A stretch of 64,000 nucleotides of DNA from positions 1 to 64,000 of IMG/VR virus record IMGVR_UViG_3300040801_002290, one strand, 5' to 3'. Numbering within the stretch: position 1 is the stretch's first letter; each line of letters begins with the position of its first letter. The DNA is from a virus. Below are positions 28,173 through 35,987 of this stretch, in pieces. The notes beneath the pieces are model-generated. The model ran no database searches. It had not been told where the DNA came from and saw nothing but the letters and a program-made list of their open reading frames with translations. The position numbers were made by a program, and so were the translations under genes.

Positions 28173-29063
28173 CTAAAGATTTCCACTGCGATGTACATCT
28201 ATCTTATAGTCCATACATTGTGGAATTGAATACTCACAGAATAGTTGTTGCCAAATCGGAAATACTTTCTTTTTATCACCGGCAGTAAATTTGACGGTTT
28301 TATTTTGTCCTTCACGGTGTTTTGAGAGATAAACGTAAAGAGACAACCCAAACCGTATATTCAAAGATTTCACCAATTCTGATAAGTCATCGAAAGCCCA
28401 CCCTTTAGCAGCAATGCTAGGCGAGTGATATTTATTTGAGGATTGATGTGAGTAACCCAAGTGCCCATCATCTAAATACCAAATTAGCAGTCCAAATAAG
28501 TCCAATTGCGAAAAGATGTCAATCGGGATATAAGTTTTATTTGACACTAAGCCATTCCCGTAAATCTGTTGTCGTAATTCAGTAAGAAACTTATAGGCAG
28601 TTGTTTGGAGAGAGGGTTTGCCCCCACTGGCAGTATTGTAGAAACGAGTACCAAGAGCAGCTAATTTCTCACATTTCCAAGCAACGTAATCTGTCTGTGC
28701 CCTATGATGCCCCTCATAAAACACGTATCGTTTTGCGTTACCGCTACTCAGCTTTATACATCCATCCCCAAGAATACTGCCTAACAAAATTTGGGTTGCG
28801 TCGTATGACAAATCATCAAGTGACGTTTTTTGGTCTCCAACACACAAATTGTCATTGTCCCGAAAACCTGCTGCGTATTTGCCAACGCGCGAGAAATAGT
28901 TATCGTCAAGTTCAATCCCAAGTCTTCTTCTCTTTGCCATAATCCCAATTTGCGAATGACGAGGGATAAAATGTTGCAATTCGTGTGGCAAACACTTACC
29001 GCCAAGAAGATGAAGTGTCTCTACCTCACTTGGAGTCCATTTTACCTGTGTTTTCTGTGTCAT
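28173..29063 (-). CDS. LAGLIDADG homing endonuclease
   Basis: It has 296 residues. Two LAGLIDADG helices are visible: ILLGSILGDGCI (about residues 92-103) and LFGLLIWYLDDGHLG (about residues 190-204), about 100 residues apart as expected for a monomeric enzyme. An N-terminal helix-turn-helix-like region (WTPSEVETLHLLGG) may bind DNA. It is freestanding, placed directly after rtcB, with no intron visible in the neighbouring genes. It probably promotes its own spread into phages lacking it. Confidence 0.9.
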   Translation of the reverse strand: MTQKTQVKWTPSEVETLHLLGGKCLPHELQHFIPRHSQIGIMAKRRRLGIELDDNYFSRVGKYAAGFRDNDNLCVGDQKTSLDDLSYDATQILLGSILGDGCIKLSSGNAKRYVFYEGHHRAQTDYVAWKCEKLAALGTRFYNTASGGKPSLQTTAYKFLTELRQQIYGNGLVSNKTYIPIDIFSQLDLFGLLIWYLDDGHLGYSHQSSNKYHSPSIAAKGWAFDDLSELVKSLNIRFGLSLYVYLSKHREGQNKTVKFTAGDKKKVFPIWQQLFCEYSIPQCMDYKIDVHRSGNL

Positions 29064-29064
29064 C

Positions 29065-30324
29065 TTACCCCTTCAACACCATTACTGGTCTAAGACGCAT
29101 TTCTACCTCAGCTACCTCTGCGTCTACTAGAGACTGAATTACCTCGTCAACGTCCTTGTAAGCCCCGTGAGACTCATCAAGTGGAACATTTTCGAAGTTG
29201 CCAATCACACCAGCGTCTTCGAATTCCATGTTTACAAGCTCCTGGTCAAGCTGCTCCTTGGCCTTTCCACGGCTCAATACCCTTCCTGCACCGTGAGAAA
29301 CAGACTCTCCAAGTTTCTCTGACTTTACTCCTGGTCGTAGAACATAAGAACCGGTAGCCATGCTGCCAGGAATAAGTAGAGGAATACCGTCGAATTCGTA
29401 GGCTGGTGTAGCCCCTTTACGGCCCACGTATTTACCGTTACGCTTTTCTATGAAGTTATGTGGTATGTGGCCAAGGTATTCTCCACCAACTTCCTCAAAA
29501 ACAATCTGGTGAATCACATGGTGGTTATAGCTAGCCCATTCAAGCATTGCTAGTTGGAACATGTAATACATTCTCCCAATGAAGGACTCCGCTGGCACAA
29601 ACAATAAACCGTTCATTGGAGTCCCATTCCACTTCTTCAATTCCTCAGCAATAGCTTCATCGAACCACTTTGCCATAGCTGCTCCAATACCCCGAGAGCC
29701 GAAGTGTGTCATTAGGTAGTTTTCCCCGTTTTCAGCTTCTTGAATTTCAACGAAGTGGTTTCCCCCTCCGATTGTCGCAACCTGATGAAGCATTGCGTCT
29801 GTCATTTTGCTTTCTAGAAGCTTAACGAGAGCTTTGTACTCTTCTGTAGAAGACTCCTGCCATAGGGCTGGATATGAGTTAATCCATGACTTAGCTGGTC
29901 TCATTTCCCCGCGAATAATCAACTTGAAGGTCTCCATGGAGATTTTCCAGTCAGACAGCCCGCGACCAACGCCAATTCTTTCCCCCATCTTTTCAAGCAA
30001 GTCGCGGCGACCACTCCACTGTGACATGTTGTCTCTACCAAGCTTAGAAAGAGCTACAGAGCAAGCTGGGTCAGGACCAACAACGTCTGGGTAAAGATGA
30101 GTTTCTGACTCCACTACGGAGCCAATTGCGAAGCCATAGCCTGTGTGAGCGTCAGGAGTAATCGTTAGAGACTTAACCCCTGGCAACTCCATGGTGTTTC
30201 GAATCTGCGCCAATGCATCATTCTCTAAAGAATAGAACAATTGGTCAGACATCAAGAATGTCGCCCACACCTTACCGTGGCGCATCTTGTACACATTTCC
30301 TGTTTTGAATGGCTCAAATATCAT
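29065..30324 (-). CDS. rtcB: RtcB-type RNA ligase
   Basis: It has 419 residues from ATG 30322-30324 after GGAGAGT. Signature segments: DAHTGYGFAIG, GPDPACSVAL (usual GVDIGCG; the metal-binding Asp and Cys are kept), GGGNHFVEI, HFGSRGIG and the guanylylated histidine loop VSHGAGRVLSR. RtcB joins 2',3'-cyclic-phosphate ends to 5'-OH ends, the termini left by anticodon nucleases. In a phage with 31 tRNAs this points to tRNA repair. It shares an operon with an upstream 148-residue gene. Confidence 0.95.
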   Translation of the reverse strand: MIFEPFKTGNVYKMRHGKVWATFLMSDQLFYSLENDALAQIRNTMELPGVKSLTITPDAHTGYGFAIGSVVESETHLYPDVVGPDPACSVALSKLGRDNMSQWSGRRDLLEKMGERIGVGRGLSDWKISMETFKLIIRGEMRPAKSWINSYPALWQESSTEEYKALVKLLESKMTDAMLHQVATIGGGNHFVEIQEAENGENYLMTHFGSRGIGAAMAKWFDEAIAEELKKWNGTPMNGLLFVPAESFIGRMYYMFQLAMLEWASYNHHVIHQIVFEEVGGEYLGHIPHNFIEKRNGKYVGRKGATPAYEFDGIPLLIPGSMATGSYVLRPGVKSEKLGESVSHGAGRVLSRGKAKEQLDQELVNMEFEDAGVIGNFENVPLDESHGAYKDVDEVIQSLVDAEVAEVEMRLRPVMVLKG

Positions 30325-30328
30325 GGTA

Positions 30329-30775
30329 TTACTCTCCAATTACTTCTATAGAGTCCTTTATGTTTGGACGGTAATAATCACGAAAAGTGGGTTCTCCAGG
30401 CTTTCTTCCGTCTCTAATTACGTGAATGTTTGTACCTTTTACGTAAGCAAACTCACAAACAAGAGGGTTGCCGAACCATCTTTTAATTATTAACCTTTTA
30501 CCCTTGTACTTCTCAAAAAAGCTCCTAGCTACTCTCATATCTCTCTTAAAGCTTTTAGAAACTCTTACCAGAGAGTTGTATTTGCGTCTGAGCAGTGCAA
30601 CCGCATCCACCTTTTCACTTTCTGGAAGACTGGACATAACATAACTAACGGCTTCCTCATGCAGGGCTTGTAGAGAACGCCCTATAACCCTAATATCTCC
30701 TCTATATTGAACTCCCATGAACCTAAATTCAGAATATCTAGACAAATATTTATGAAACCTCTTGTCACTAGTCAT
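30329..30775 (-). CDS. Basic hypothetical protein
   Basis: It has 148 residues, Arg/Lys/Tyr-rich (MTSDKRFHKYLSRYSEFRF; RRKYNSLVRVSKSFKRDMRVARSFF), with a C-terminal beta segment (KGTNIHVIRDGRKPGEP). Nucleic-acid binding is likely. It ends 4 nt before the rtcB ATG and may be its partner. No family is recognised. Confidence 0.78.
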   Translation of the reverse strand: MTSDKRFHKYLSRYSEFRFMGVQYRGDIRVIGRSLQALHEEAVSYVMSSLPESEKVDAVALLRRKYNSLVRVSKSFKRDMRVARSFFEKYKGKRLIIKRWFGNPLVCEFAYVKGTNIHVIRDGRKPGEPTFRDYYRPNIKDSIEVIGE

Positions 30776-30795
30776 AGTCTTACCTCTCTTGCGCT

Positions 30796-30827
30796 AGTGT
30801 ATCATCGGCCTAGGTGAGAACAATGAG
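30796..30827 (-). promoter_or_regulatory. CTCAT-class promoter of the rtcB operon
   Basis: The minus strand reads CTCATTGTTCTCAC, 12 nt, TACACT, with an AGAGAGG ribosome binding site downstream. It abuts the collagen-like gene's terminator. Confidence 0.78.
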
Positions 30828-30829
30828 AA

Positions 30830-30851
30830 GAGGGAGGATTTCTCCTCCCTC
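30830..30851 (-). terminator. Terminator of collagen-like gene
   Basis: GAGGGAGGA and TCCTCCCTC form a 9-bp stem with a GAAA loop on the minus strand, followed by TTCTCATT, which belongs to the next promoter. Confidence 0.8.
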
Positions 30852-30876
30852 AACCCGCTTTAAGTTGTAGCTTGTA

Positions 30877-31788
30877 TTACCTTATAACCGGCCAGAAGTA
30901 GAGAATGTCAATGTCTACTACTACACCTAGCTCTACAGAAGTTTCTTCAAGAGTAGGTTGACCATCTGCTCCGAGGTAATAAAGCTCCCCGTATTCAAGC
31001 CCTTCGATGGTAACAAAGGAACCGGCAGGAATTAATTCTTCACCATCAAAGTAAACGAGGCTACGTAGGTGGACGTACGAATCTCCGGGGCTAGCAAGCA
31101 CCCAGGCACCGGGTAGGTTAGTGCGAACAAAACCAATTTCAGCGTCAAACGGAGTCAGGGCAAATGGGGTTAGGAAAATGACTTCACCAGGAGGACCCTG
31201 TTCGCCTTGAGGACCCTGAGGGCCGGTTTCACCCTGCTCTCCGCGAGGACCACGCTCTCCCTGAGGACCCTGCGGTCCTACGGCACCGTCAACTCCATCT
31301 GCACCGGCAGGACCGGCTGGGCCAGCGGGGCCTTGCGGGCCTACTGCACCGTCTTGCCCGTCAACACCCGGCTCACCCTGTGGGCCTGCGGGTCCTACTG
31401 GACCCTGAGGACCAGTTGCTCCGTCAGCACCGTCTTGACCATCTTCGCCTGGAGGTCCCTGTTCTCCGGTATCACCCTTGGGTCCCTGTGGACCAACAGG
31501 GCCTTGGGCACCGTCTTGGCCATCTTCGCCAGGGGGACCCTGCTCACCCTGTGGGCCTTCCGGTCCCTGAGGACCAATAGGTCCTTGCTCTCCCTGAGGA
31601 CCCTGGGGACCTTCTGGTCCCTGTGGGCCTTCTGGTCCCTGAGGACCCTGCTCACCCCCGCCAGTACAGAAGTGATGGTCGGGTCGCCTTTCGCAGAAAT
31701 CCTCGTCGGAGTCTCCTCCAGCTAATACTAGAGGTCCAGCCAAAAGGCCGAATGCTAGCACGAGTGACATCAAAAGTCTTAGTCTCAT
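30877..31788 (-). CDS. Collagen-like exported or virion protein
   Basis: It has 303 residues. Residues 1-22 are a signal peptide ([18 protein letters not shown]), then about 160 residues of Gly-X-Y repeats rich in [17 protein letters not shown] and GPAG, and a C-terminal beta domain of about 100 residues ([15 protein letters not shown]...) that could trimerise the helix. Phage collagen-like proteins are usually fibre parts, but the signal peptide suggests export to the host surface instead. Confidence 0.88.
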   Translation of the reverse strand: MRLRLLMSLVLAFGLLAGPLVLAGGDSDEDFCERRPDHHFCTGGGEQGPQGPEGPQGPEGPQGPQGEQGPIGPQGPEGPQGEQGPPGEDGQDGAQGPVGPQGPKGDTGEQGPPGEDGQDGADGATGPQGPVGPAGPQGEPGVDGQDGAVGPQGPAGPAGPAGADGVDGAVGPQGPQGERGPRGEQGETGPQGPQGEQGPPGEVIFLTPFALTPFDAEIGFVRTNLPGAWVLASPGDSYVHLRSLVYFDGEELIPAGSFVTIEGLEYGELYYLGADGQPTLEETSVELGVVVDIDILYFWPVIR

Positions 31789-31877
31789 ATTTTCTCCTTT
31801 TCTTTAAAAACTAACCCAGTTTCCCTGCCGGTTACTGGTAAGAGCATAGTAACTCCAAGACTCTTACAGAACTCTTA

Positions 31878-32051
31878 CTACACTTTGTAATTTCGTATTA
31901 GTTCGAACATACCCTTAACTTTTTGTAGATTCCTCAAAAGAAAGTAAAGGAAGTATATGTCCTCACGTTTAAGCGAGCTAAGAATTCTATCTATCTCCTT
32001 CAACGCGATTGAGTCTGTCTCAAGTAGAGAGTCGTCCCACCTCTTGGCCAT
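31878..32051 (-). CDS. Small helical protein, 57 residues
   Basis: ATG 32049-32051 is preceded by AGGAGGTATAAT, a near-perfect ribosome binding site; TAG is at 31878-31880. It reads MAKRWDDSLLETDSIALKE then a Leu-rich helix (YFLYFLLRNLQKVKGMF). Unknown function. Confidence 0.82.
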   Translation of the reverse strand: MAKRWDDSLLETDSIALKEIDRILSSLKREDIYFLYFLLRNLQKVKGMFELIRNYKV

Positions 32052-32081
32052 ATTATACCTCCTAAACTTGTTCCTGAGTGT

Positions 32082-32597
32082 TCAATCGTCACTGATGGAA
32101 TCCAGGAAAATTCTGTTCCAATCTGAGTGTTCGTGAATTCCGAACATGTGTTCTAAAAAGGCAAGCGCCTTCCTGTATCGGGCCATTAAACTACCATTAA
32201 AGTCATCATACGGTGTAGACAAATGGTCCTTCAAGTCTGCCATCTTTACATCCACGGCTATTCTGTTTCTATATGCGTAGATTCTTTCTATATATTGCCT
32301 ATAGGACATGTTTTTGGGCCGAGTAAGTAACCATAGAGCCTGAATCTCGTCATCTTCAAGTAAAGGAAACGTTCTCTTCATTTCTTCCGGGTCCTCTGTT
32401 GGATGAACATCCTCAAAGTAATCGTGAAGAATGGCAACTGGCATGTTTTCATTATCTACCAAACCAGCCACCCTAAAAAGATGTTGAATATAAGGTTTTC
32501 CTCTTTTATCGAACTGCCTATAATGACCACGCATAGCGAATGAGACGCATTTTTGCAACTTAACGTCAAACTCACTTAAGGTGTAAGAATCAGCCAT
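32082..32597 (-). CDS. HD-domain protein, (p)ppGpp-hydrolase-like
   Basis: It has 171 residues from ATG 32595-32597. PYIQHLFRVAG, AILHDYFEDV and VDVKMADLKDHLS give the H...HD..ED...D pattern of RelA/SpoT-type HD hydrolases (MESH1-like small alarmone hydrolases). It lacks a synthetase domain. It could remove the host's (p)ppGpp during infection; other HD substrates are possible. A strong terminator follows the neighbouring TROVE gene upstream, so it probably has its own promoter. Confidence 0.82.
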   Translation of the reverse strand: MADSYTLSEFDVKLQKCVSFAMRGHYRQFDKRGKPYIQHLFRVAGLVDNENMPVAILHDYFEDVHPTEDPEEMKRTFPLLEDDEIQALWLLTRPKNMSYRQYIERIYAYRNRIAVDVKMADLKDHLSTPYDDFNGSLMARYRKALAFLEHMFGIHEHSDWNRIFLDSISDD

Positions 32598-32650
32598 GTA
32601 CATCTCTCCAATATTAATTCACAACTCATTATTTTACCATTTCAATATGA

Positions 32651-32674
32651 AAGGCGGGTTATTAGGCCCGCCTT
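32651..32674. terminator. Terminator after the TROVE gene
   Basis: AAGGCGGG and CCCGCCTT form an 8-bp stem with an 8-nt loop, with T-rich flanks on both sides. Confidence 0.85.
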
Positions 32675-32695
32675 TATTTTAGCTCAAAGTGACTT

Positions 32696-34243
32696 TTAGT
32701 AACTTTCGATGTACTTGACTAGGCTGCCCTCGGAAAGCATGGACATAAGCTTGAGTGTGGAGTCTGACCAACCTCCGATGGAGTAAAACTTGCCCCCAAC
32801 CCTGGACATCTGAGCCTCGTAAGCCGCTAGGTTTACGGAGTAAGCAGTGCCAGTGTAGCCCTTAAGGGCATGGAAAATCTGGTCATGAATTTGCATGTCG
32901 GAGAAAACAACGATGTTGTCGAAGTCCCTAACATTAACCTTAGAGAAGGCCACACTCATGTTGGTGCCGTATCCAAGCCTGTTGCGTAGGTTGCTATCCT
33001 TTAGTCGTGCCTGGTTAGCAAGAATACTGTTATTCTTGTTAAGTTCAACACGCTCTGCGGTAGTACCGAAGCAAACAACTTCTCCGTTTTGTGAGCGGTG
33101 CATAGCAGCCCCAAAAAGAGTACCAATATCAACGTAGGAAATCTCAGACTTGTCGCTAACAGTCGCGTCCATGGACCCAGACGTGTCAACAACGATTAGA
33201 GTTCTACCTTCGAAGGTTGGTAGGTTTCCGATAGAAGCGTCAAGGGCTTCGGATAGGGCGTTAGAGATTAATGCATAGCGGTCGTGGTCTCTAAACCCAG
33301 TAGAAGCTTCGCTCCAGTAATATCTACTTTCCGAACCAGAAATAGCTCGATGAGCAGAAAGGAACCGGAAAGGTAGCTGCCTAGACTTAGCTACTGCCTC
33401 AGGGTCAGCTAGCCTGTTAGCGACTAGATTCCAAAAGTCCTTGTCGGAAGCAGGAACCTTCTCAAAAAAGTTACGTAGGTTACGAAGTAGGGCCATGTAA
33501 CCCATGTTGTCCACAACGGACTCCCAGGACGCACCAGCACTACGGCTGCGTTCCCAACTAATTTCCCCGCTATCCTCAGAACCATTTACGGCCTTTAGAA
33601 TAACTGGTAGCAGAGCCCGAGCTTCGTCGGGAAGCTTTTCCCAAGCTGCGGAAAGGCTGCCTTCGCTCTTCCAAAGAAGAACAAAATCGAACAGGGCACG
33701 CTTTTCAGCAGTAGACTCAGCCCTTGCGTGAGTAATACGAATTGCCTTGGCAAGGTTCCAGTCTCGGCTAAAGTTGTTGTAACGAAGTGCGGCACGCTCG
33801 GTTAGACGGTCCTGTAGAATAGCGCGACCGAATCTAACAGCAGAAGGAATTACCTTCTTATTGTCGGAAAAAGAAGCTACGGTGGCTAGATAGTCACCAA
33901 TTTCATCACCACGGAAGAACACGTCACGAATTACACGACCATCCTGTGGCTGGCCATGCTCTAGCGTGTAGAAGCCCATAAGAGCGGCAGGCGTAGTACG
34001 CATGTTAAACTCTTGTCGAGCCACACGAGCTAGCTGGGAAACGAAGTTCTTAGGTGCCTTGGCGACAAGCGCCTGCATACGAGAAACTGTGTCGCTAGAC
34101 CTCTCGTAAAAGCTATCACTAAGGAAGCTAGAAAGAGCAAGCATGGCAAGCTCTTCGCGGACCTCAGCCTTACGGCCTACTCCACCTTCGTGTGTAACCA
34201 TCTGAGTTACGCGCCTTGGACGTGCTGTATTTAGTACACTCAT
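32696..34243 (-). CDS. TROVE-domain Ro60/Rsr-like RNA-binding protein
   Basis: It has 515 residues. The N-terminal about 330 residues are helical repeats typical of the TROVE module (NTARPRRVTQMVTHEGG at the start; FVSQLARVARQEFNMRTTPAALMGF). The C-terminal von Willebrand A domain has a MIDAS site, VVDTSGSM, at about residue 345. Ro60 rings bind Y RNAs outside and damaged or misfolded RNA ends in the central hole. In Deinococcus and Salmonella, Ro homologues work in RNA decay and rRNA/tRNA handling, often with Rtc genes nearby. A candidate Y RNA lies directly upstream. A GGAGAAAGATT ribosome binding site is present. Confidence 0.93.
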   Translation of the reverse strand: MSVLNTARPRRVTQMVTHEGGVGRKAEVREELAMLALSSFLSDSFYERSSDTVSRMQALVAKAPKNFVSQLARVARQEFNMRTTPAALMGFYTLEHGQPQDGRVIRDVFFRGDEIGDYLATVASFSDNKKVIPSAVRFGRAILQDRLTERAALRYNNFSRDWNLAKAIRITHARAESTAEKRALFDFVLLWKSEGSLSAAWEKLPDEARALLPVILKAVNGSEDSGEISWERSRSAGASWESVVDNMGYMALLRNLRNFFEKVPASDKDFWNLVANRLADPEAVAKSRQLPFRFLSAHRAISGSESRYYWSEASTGFRDHDRYALISNALSEALDASIGNLPTFEGRTLIVVDTSGSMDATVSDKSEISYVDIGTLFGAAMHRSQNGEVVCFGTTAERVELNKNNSILANQARLKDSNLRNRLGYGTNMSVAFSKVNVRDFDNIVVFSDMQIHDQIFHALKGYTGTAYSVNLAAYEAQMSRVGGKFYSIGGWSDSTLKLMSMLSEGSLVKYIESY

Positions 34244-34326
34244 AATCTTTCTCCTTTGCTGCTACCCTAATGGGCATAGAAAAACGGTGACAAGGACTGT
34301 GTATCCTCGACACCGTTAGAGTAACA

Positions 34327-34358
34327 TATGTATCTTAGAGTAGGATGAGAGGTCGGTG
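34327..34358 (-). promoter_or_regulatory. CTCAT-class promoter (variant) of the TROVE gene
   Basis: The minus strand reads CACCGACCTCTCAT, 12 nt, TACATA. The first half-site is degenerate. The leader to the TROVE start is about 75 nt. Confidence 0.6.
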
Positions 34359-34604
34359 TTTTTCGCCAATGAAGTAACCGAAAACTCTGGCTGCTAAGAT
34401 TTTTAAAATTGGTTTACCCCGAAGGGCCGGTTTGCGGGCTGTTTACGAATGCCTGCGAGTGTAAGCATACAAGAGACTACGATGGGGTTGCAAAAAAAGT
34501 TGCAGGGCTTACTTCCAACCCTCGCCTATAGTGAGGAATCTCCTCTCCATGAGTGACAAGTTTCTGTATGAAGTAGGCAACCCCGTGGCTGCTTTGCTCT
34601 TACA
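34359..34604 (-). ncRNA. Candidate Y-like RNA gene next to TROVE
   Basis: About 245 nt without an ORF lie between a consensus promoter (34611-34639) and the TROVE leader. Within it GGGGTTGC (34577-34584, minus sense) pairs with GCAACCCC (34484-34491) to close a 101-nt domain carrying a U7 loop and a GAGGA/TCCTC hairpin, like Y RNAs (closed end-to-end stem, pyrimidine-rich loop, about 100 nt). A second module shares AGCAGCCA...TACTTCAT with the first. The position upstream of the Ro gene matches Deinococcus. Alternatives are a 6S-like or unknown RNA. Confidence 0.5.
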
Positions 34605-34610
34605 AGACGT

Positions 34611-34639
34611 ATAGTAGCATATTCTCTACTCTATGTCAA
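34611..34639 (-). promoter_or_regulatory. Consensus sigma-70 promoter of the candidate Y RNA
   Basis: TTGACA (34634-34639), 17 nt, TACTAT (34611-34616) on the minus strand. Confidence 0.85.
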
Positions 34640-34961
34640 CCCCTTCGTGCTTTTGGTTGATTTTTTCTGCCAGCCCGGACAAAAGCTCTCGCTCTCTTTT
34701 GGTAAGTTTAGGATAAAACCCCACCAAAACACTAGACTTTTTATTGGTTAGGAAGTAGACTCTCTTCTTAGGAACCTGTGGTATGACGGTTTTTAAAAAC
34801 TGGTCAACGCTTGAGAGCCCCAGTTTGTGGGTCCACTTAACCTTTTTGAAAAGCTTGTTATCTGAGTTCTCGGTTCCCTCTGGATGAATTTCGGTTATGA
34901 AGTAGGTAGTACCCTCATCAGAGTCAAGACTGTACTCGGTTATGTTTCTACTTTTACCCAC
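34626..34961 (-). CDS. Hypothetical protein, 111 residues
   Basis: GTG start at 34959-34961 with AGGGG upstream (MGKSRNITEYSLDSDEGTTYFITE). Basic centre (KLFKKVKWTHKLG; VPKKRVYFLTNKKSS). No recognised domain. Its last codons overlap the ncRNA promoter. Confidence 0.75.
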   Translation of the reverse strand: MGKSRNITEYSLDSDEGTTYFITEIHPEGTENSDNKLFKKVKWTHKLGLSSVDQFLKTVIPQVPKKRVYFLTNKKSSVLVGFYPKLTKRERELLSGLAEKINQKHEGVDIE

Positions 34962-34969
34962 AGTAGCCC

Positions 34970-35239
34970 CTAGTTTGGCTGCTTAGGTAGAAGCTCTTCT
35001 TCCGATTCCTGAGCTTCCATCTTAGCAAGCATGTCCGAGGCTTGAGAGACTATCTCATAGCCAAGAACGGTTTCTATTGATGCTATAGCGATGTTGTTGT
35101 TCAACAGCGCACTAGCACTAGCTACATCTCCGTTTGAAGCTGATACTGCAAACATTCGATTATGGCTCTTTAACATCTGCTTTACCTGTTTCAAAAGAAA
35201 CACACTACTATCTAGGTAGTCTTTAAAATCTTTTTCCAT
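34970..35239 (-). CDS. Helical protein, probably leaderless, 89 residues
   Basis: MEKDFKDYLDSSVFLLKQVKQMLKSHNRMF to LPKQPN, predicted helical bundle. The CTCAT promoter's -10 box ends 5 nt before the ATG. No function is recognised. Confidence 0.78.
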   Translation of the reverse strand: MEKDFKDYLDSSVFLLKQVKQMLKSHNRMFAVSASNGDVASASALLNNNIAIASIETVLGYEIVSQASDMLAKMEAQESEEELLPKQPN

Positions 35240-35244
35240 GAGTT

Positions 35245-35276
35245 ATTCTAACCTGACCTTTCGTGAGAATGATGTG
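35245..35276 (-). promoter_or_regulatory. CTCAT-class promoter (divergent, minus)
   Basis: The minus strand reads CACATCATTCTCAC, 12 nt, TAGAAT, abutting its plus-strand partner base-to-base at 35276/35277. Confidence 0.78.
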
Positions 35277-35307
35277 CTAACTTTTCTCATCGTCTATGTG
35301 ATATACT
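35277..35307 (+). promoter_or_regulatory. CTCAT-class promoter (divergent, plus)
   Basis: The plus strand reads CTAACTTTTCTCAT, 11 nt, TATACT. It drives the plus-strand block starting at 35334. Confidence 0.78.
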
Positions 35308-35333
35308 AACATATATTTAGATTGGGGACAACT

Positions 35334-35987
35334 ATGAAGCTAATACTGGAGTCTGACTTCTCAGACTACTACGACTACCAATTCGACGTAATAAAGACCC
35401 CAAGCGTACACCACATATATCGACGTAGCTCAAGGGACAGAACTCCTAGACTTGAGCTACTTAGTTATGTACGTGAGCAAATGGGTCTTTTGGTACCTGA
35501 ATTCGGAACTGTAAGAGAAGTGTCAGAGCGAGTAAGGTTTGATAAGTCAGGTAAACATCTAGTAGTTTACACCAACGAATTTTCTCACTTTGGAGACGGA
35601 AAAGAGAGAGTGGGTTTGAAAAGCGCGTTAAGTAGATTCCCACTCAAACCGTGTACTCTTTATATGCATCCCGACGAAAAGGCGCAGTCCTTCAAGTACG
35701 TGGCCGTGGGTCACGACATAAGATTTTTACTTCGATACACATCTAACCACGAGTGGAAATCTAACGTTGGTGACGTATCTATTGAGTTGGTTGAGTACAA
35801 GGGAGACAAACTTGTCTCTCATCATTACCCAATGTTTTCAATAGACTTTGTTGTGTCTAACGGGATTCCTTACGCCGTAGATTTTAATTCCTCTCCCAAA
35901 TTAATGGGAACACCGATTGAGGAACTTTTAGAGCCAGAAGAACTAATAGAGGAGATGAAAAGATGGATGATAGACTCGATGTCATAG
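35334..35987 (+). CDS. Hypothetical protein with ATP-grasp-like end
   Basis: It has 217 residues from ATG 35334 (MKLILESDFSDYYDYQ) after GGGGACAACT. The C-terminal YAVDFNSSPKLMGTPIEELL resembles the metal/ATP loop (x-D-x-N-x-x-P-G-L) of ATP-grasp ligases such as RimK, and the middle KYVAVGHDIRFLLRYTSN could be part of the same fold. The match is partial; call it tentative. It overlaps the macro-domain gene by 25 nt. Confidence 0.7.
   Translation: MKLILESDFSDYYDYQFDVIKTPSVHHIYRRSSRDRTPRLELLSYVREQMGLLVPEFGTVREVSERVRFDKSGKHLVVYTNEFSHFGDGKERVGLKSALSRFPLKPCTLYMHPDEKAQSFKYVAVGHDIRFLLRYTSNHEWKSNVGDVSIELVEYKGDKLVSHHYPMFSIDFVVSNGIPYAVDFNSSPKLMGTPIEELLEPEELIEEMKRWMIDSMS

Noticed and set aside
31207-31725. 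A 172-codon plus-strand frame antisense to the collagen repeats
   Set aside because: It is the complement of Gly-X-Y codons. The repetitive DNA could also look like a CRISPR array, but repeats are 9-nt coding units without spacers.
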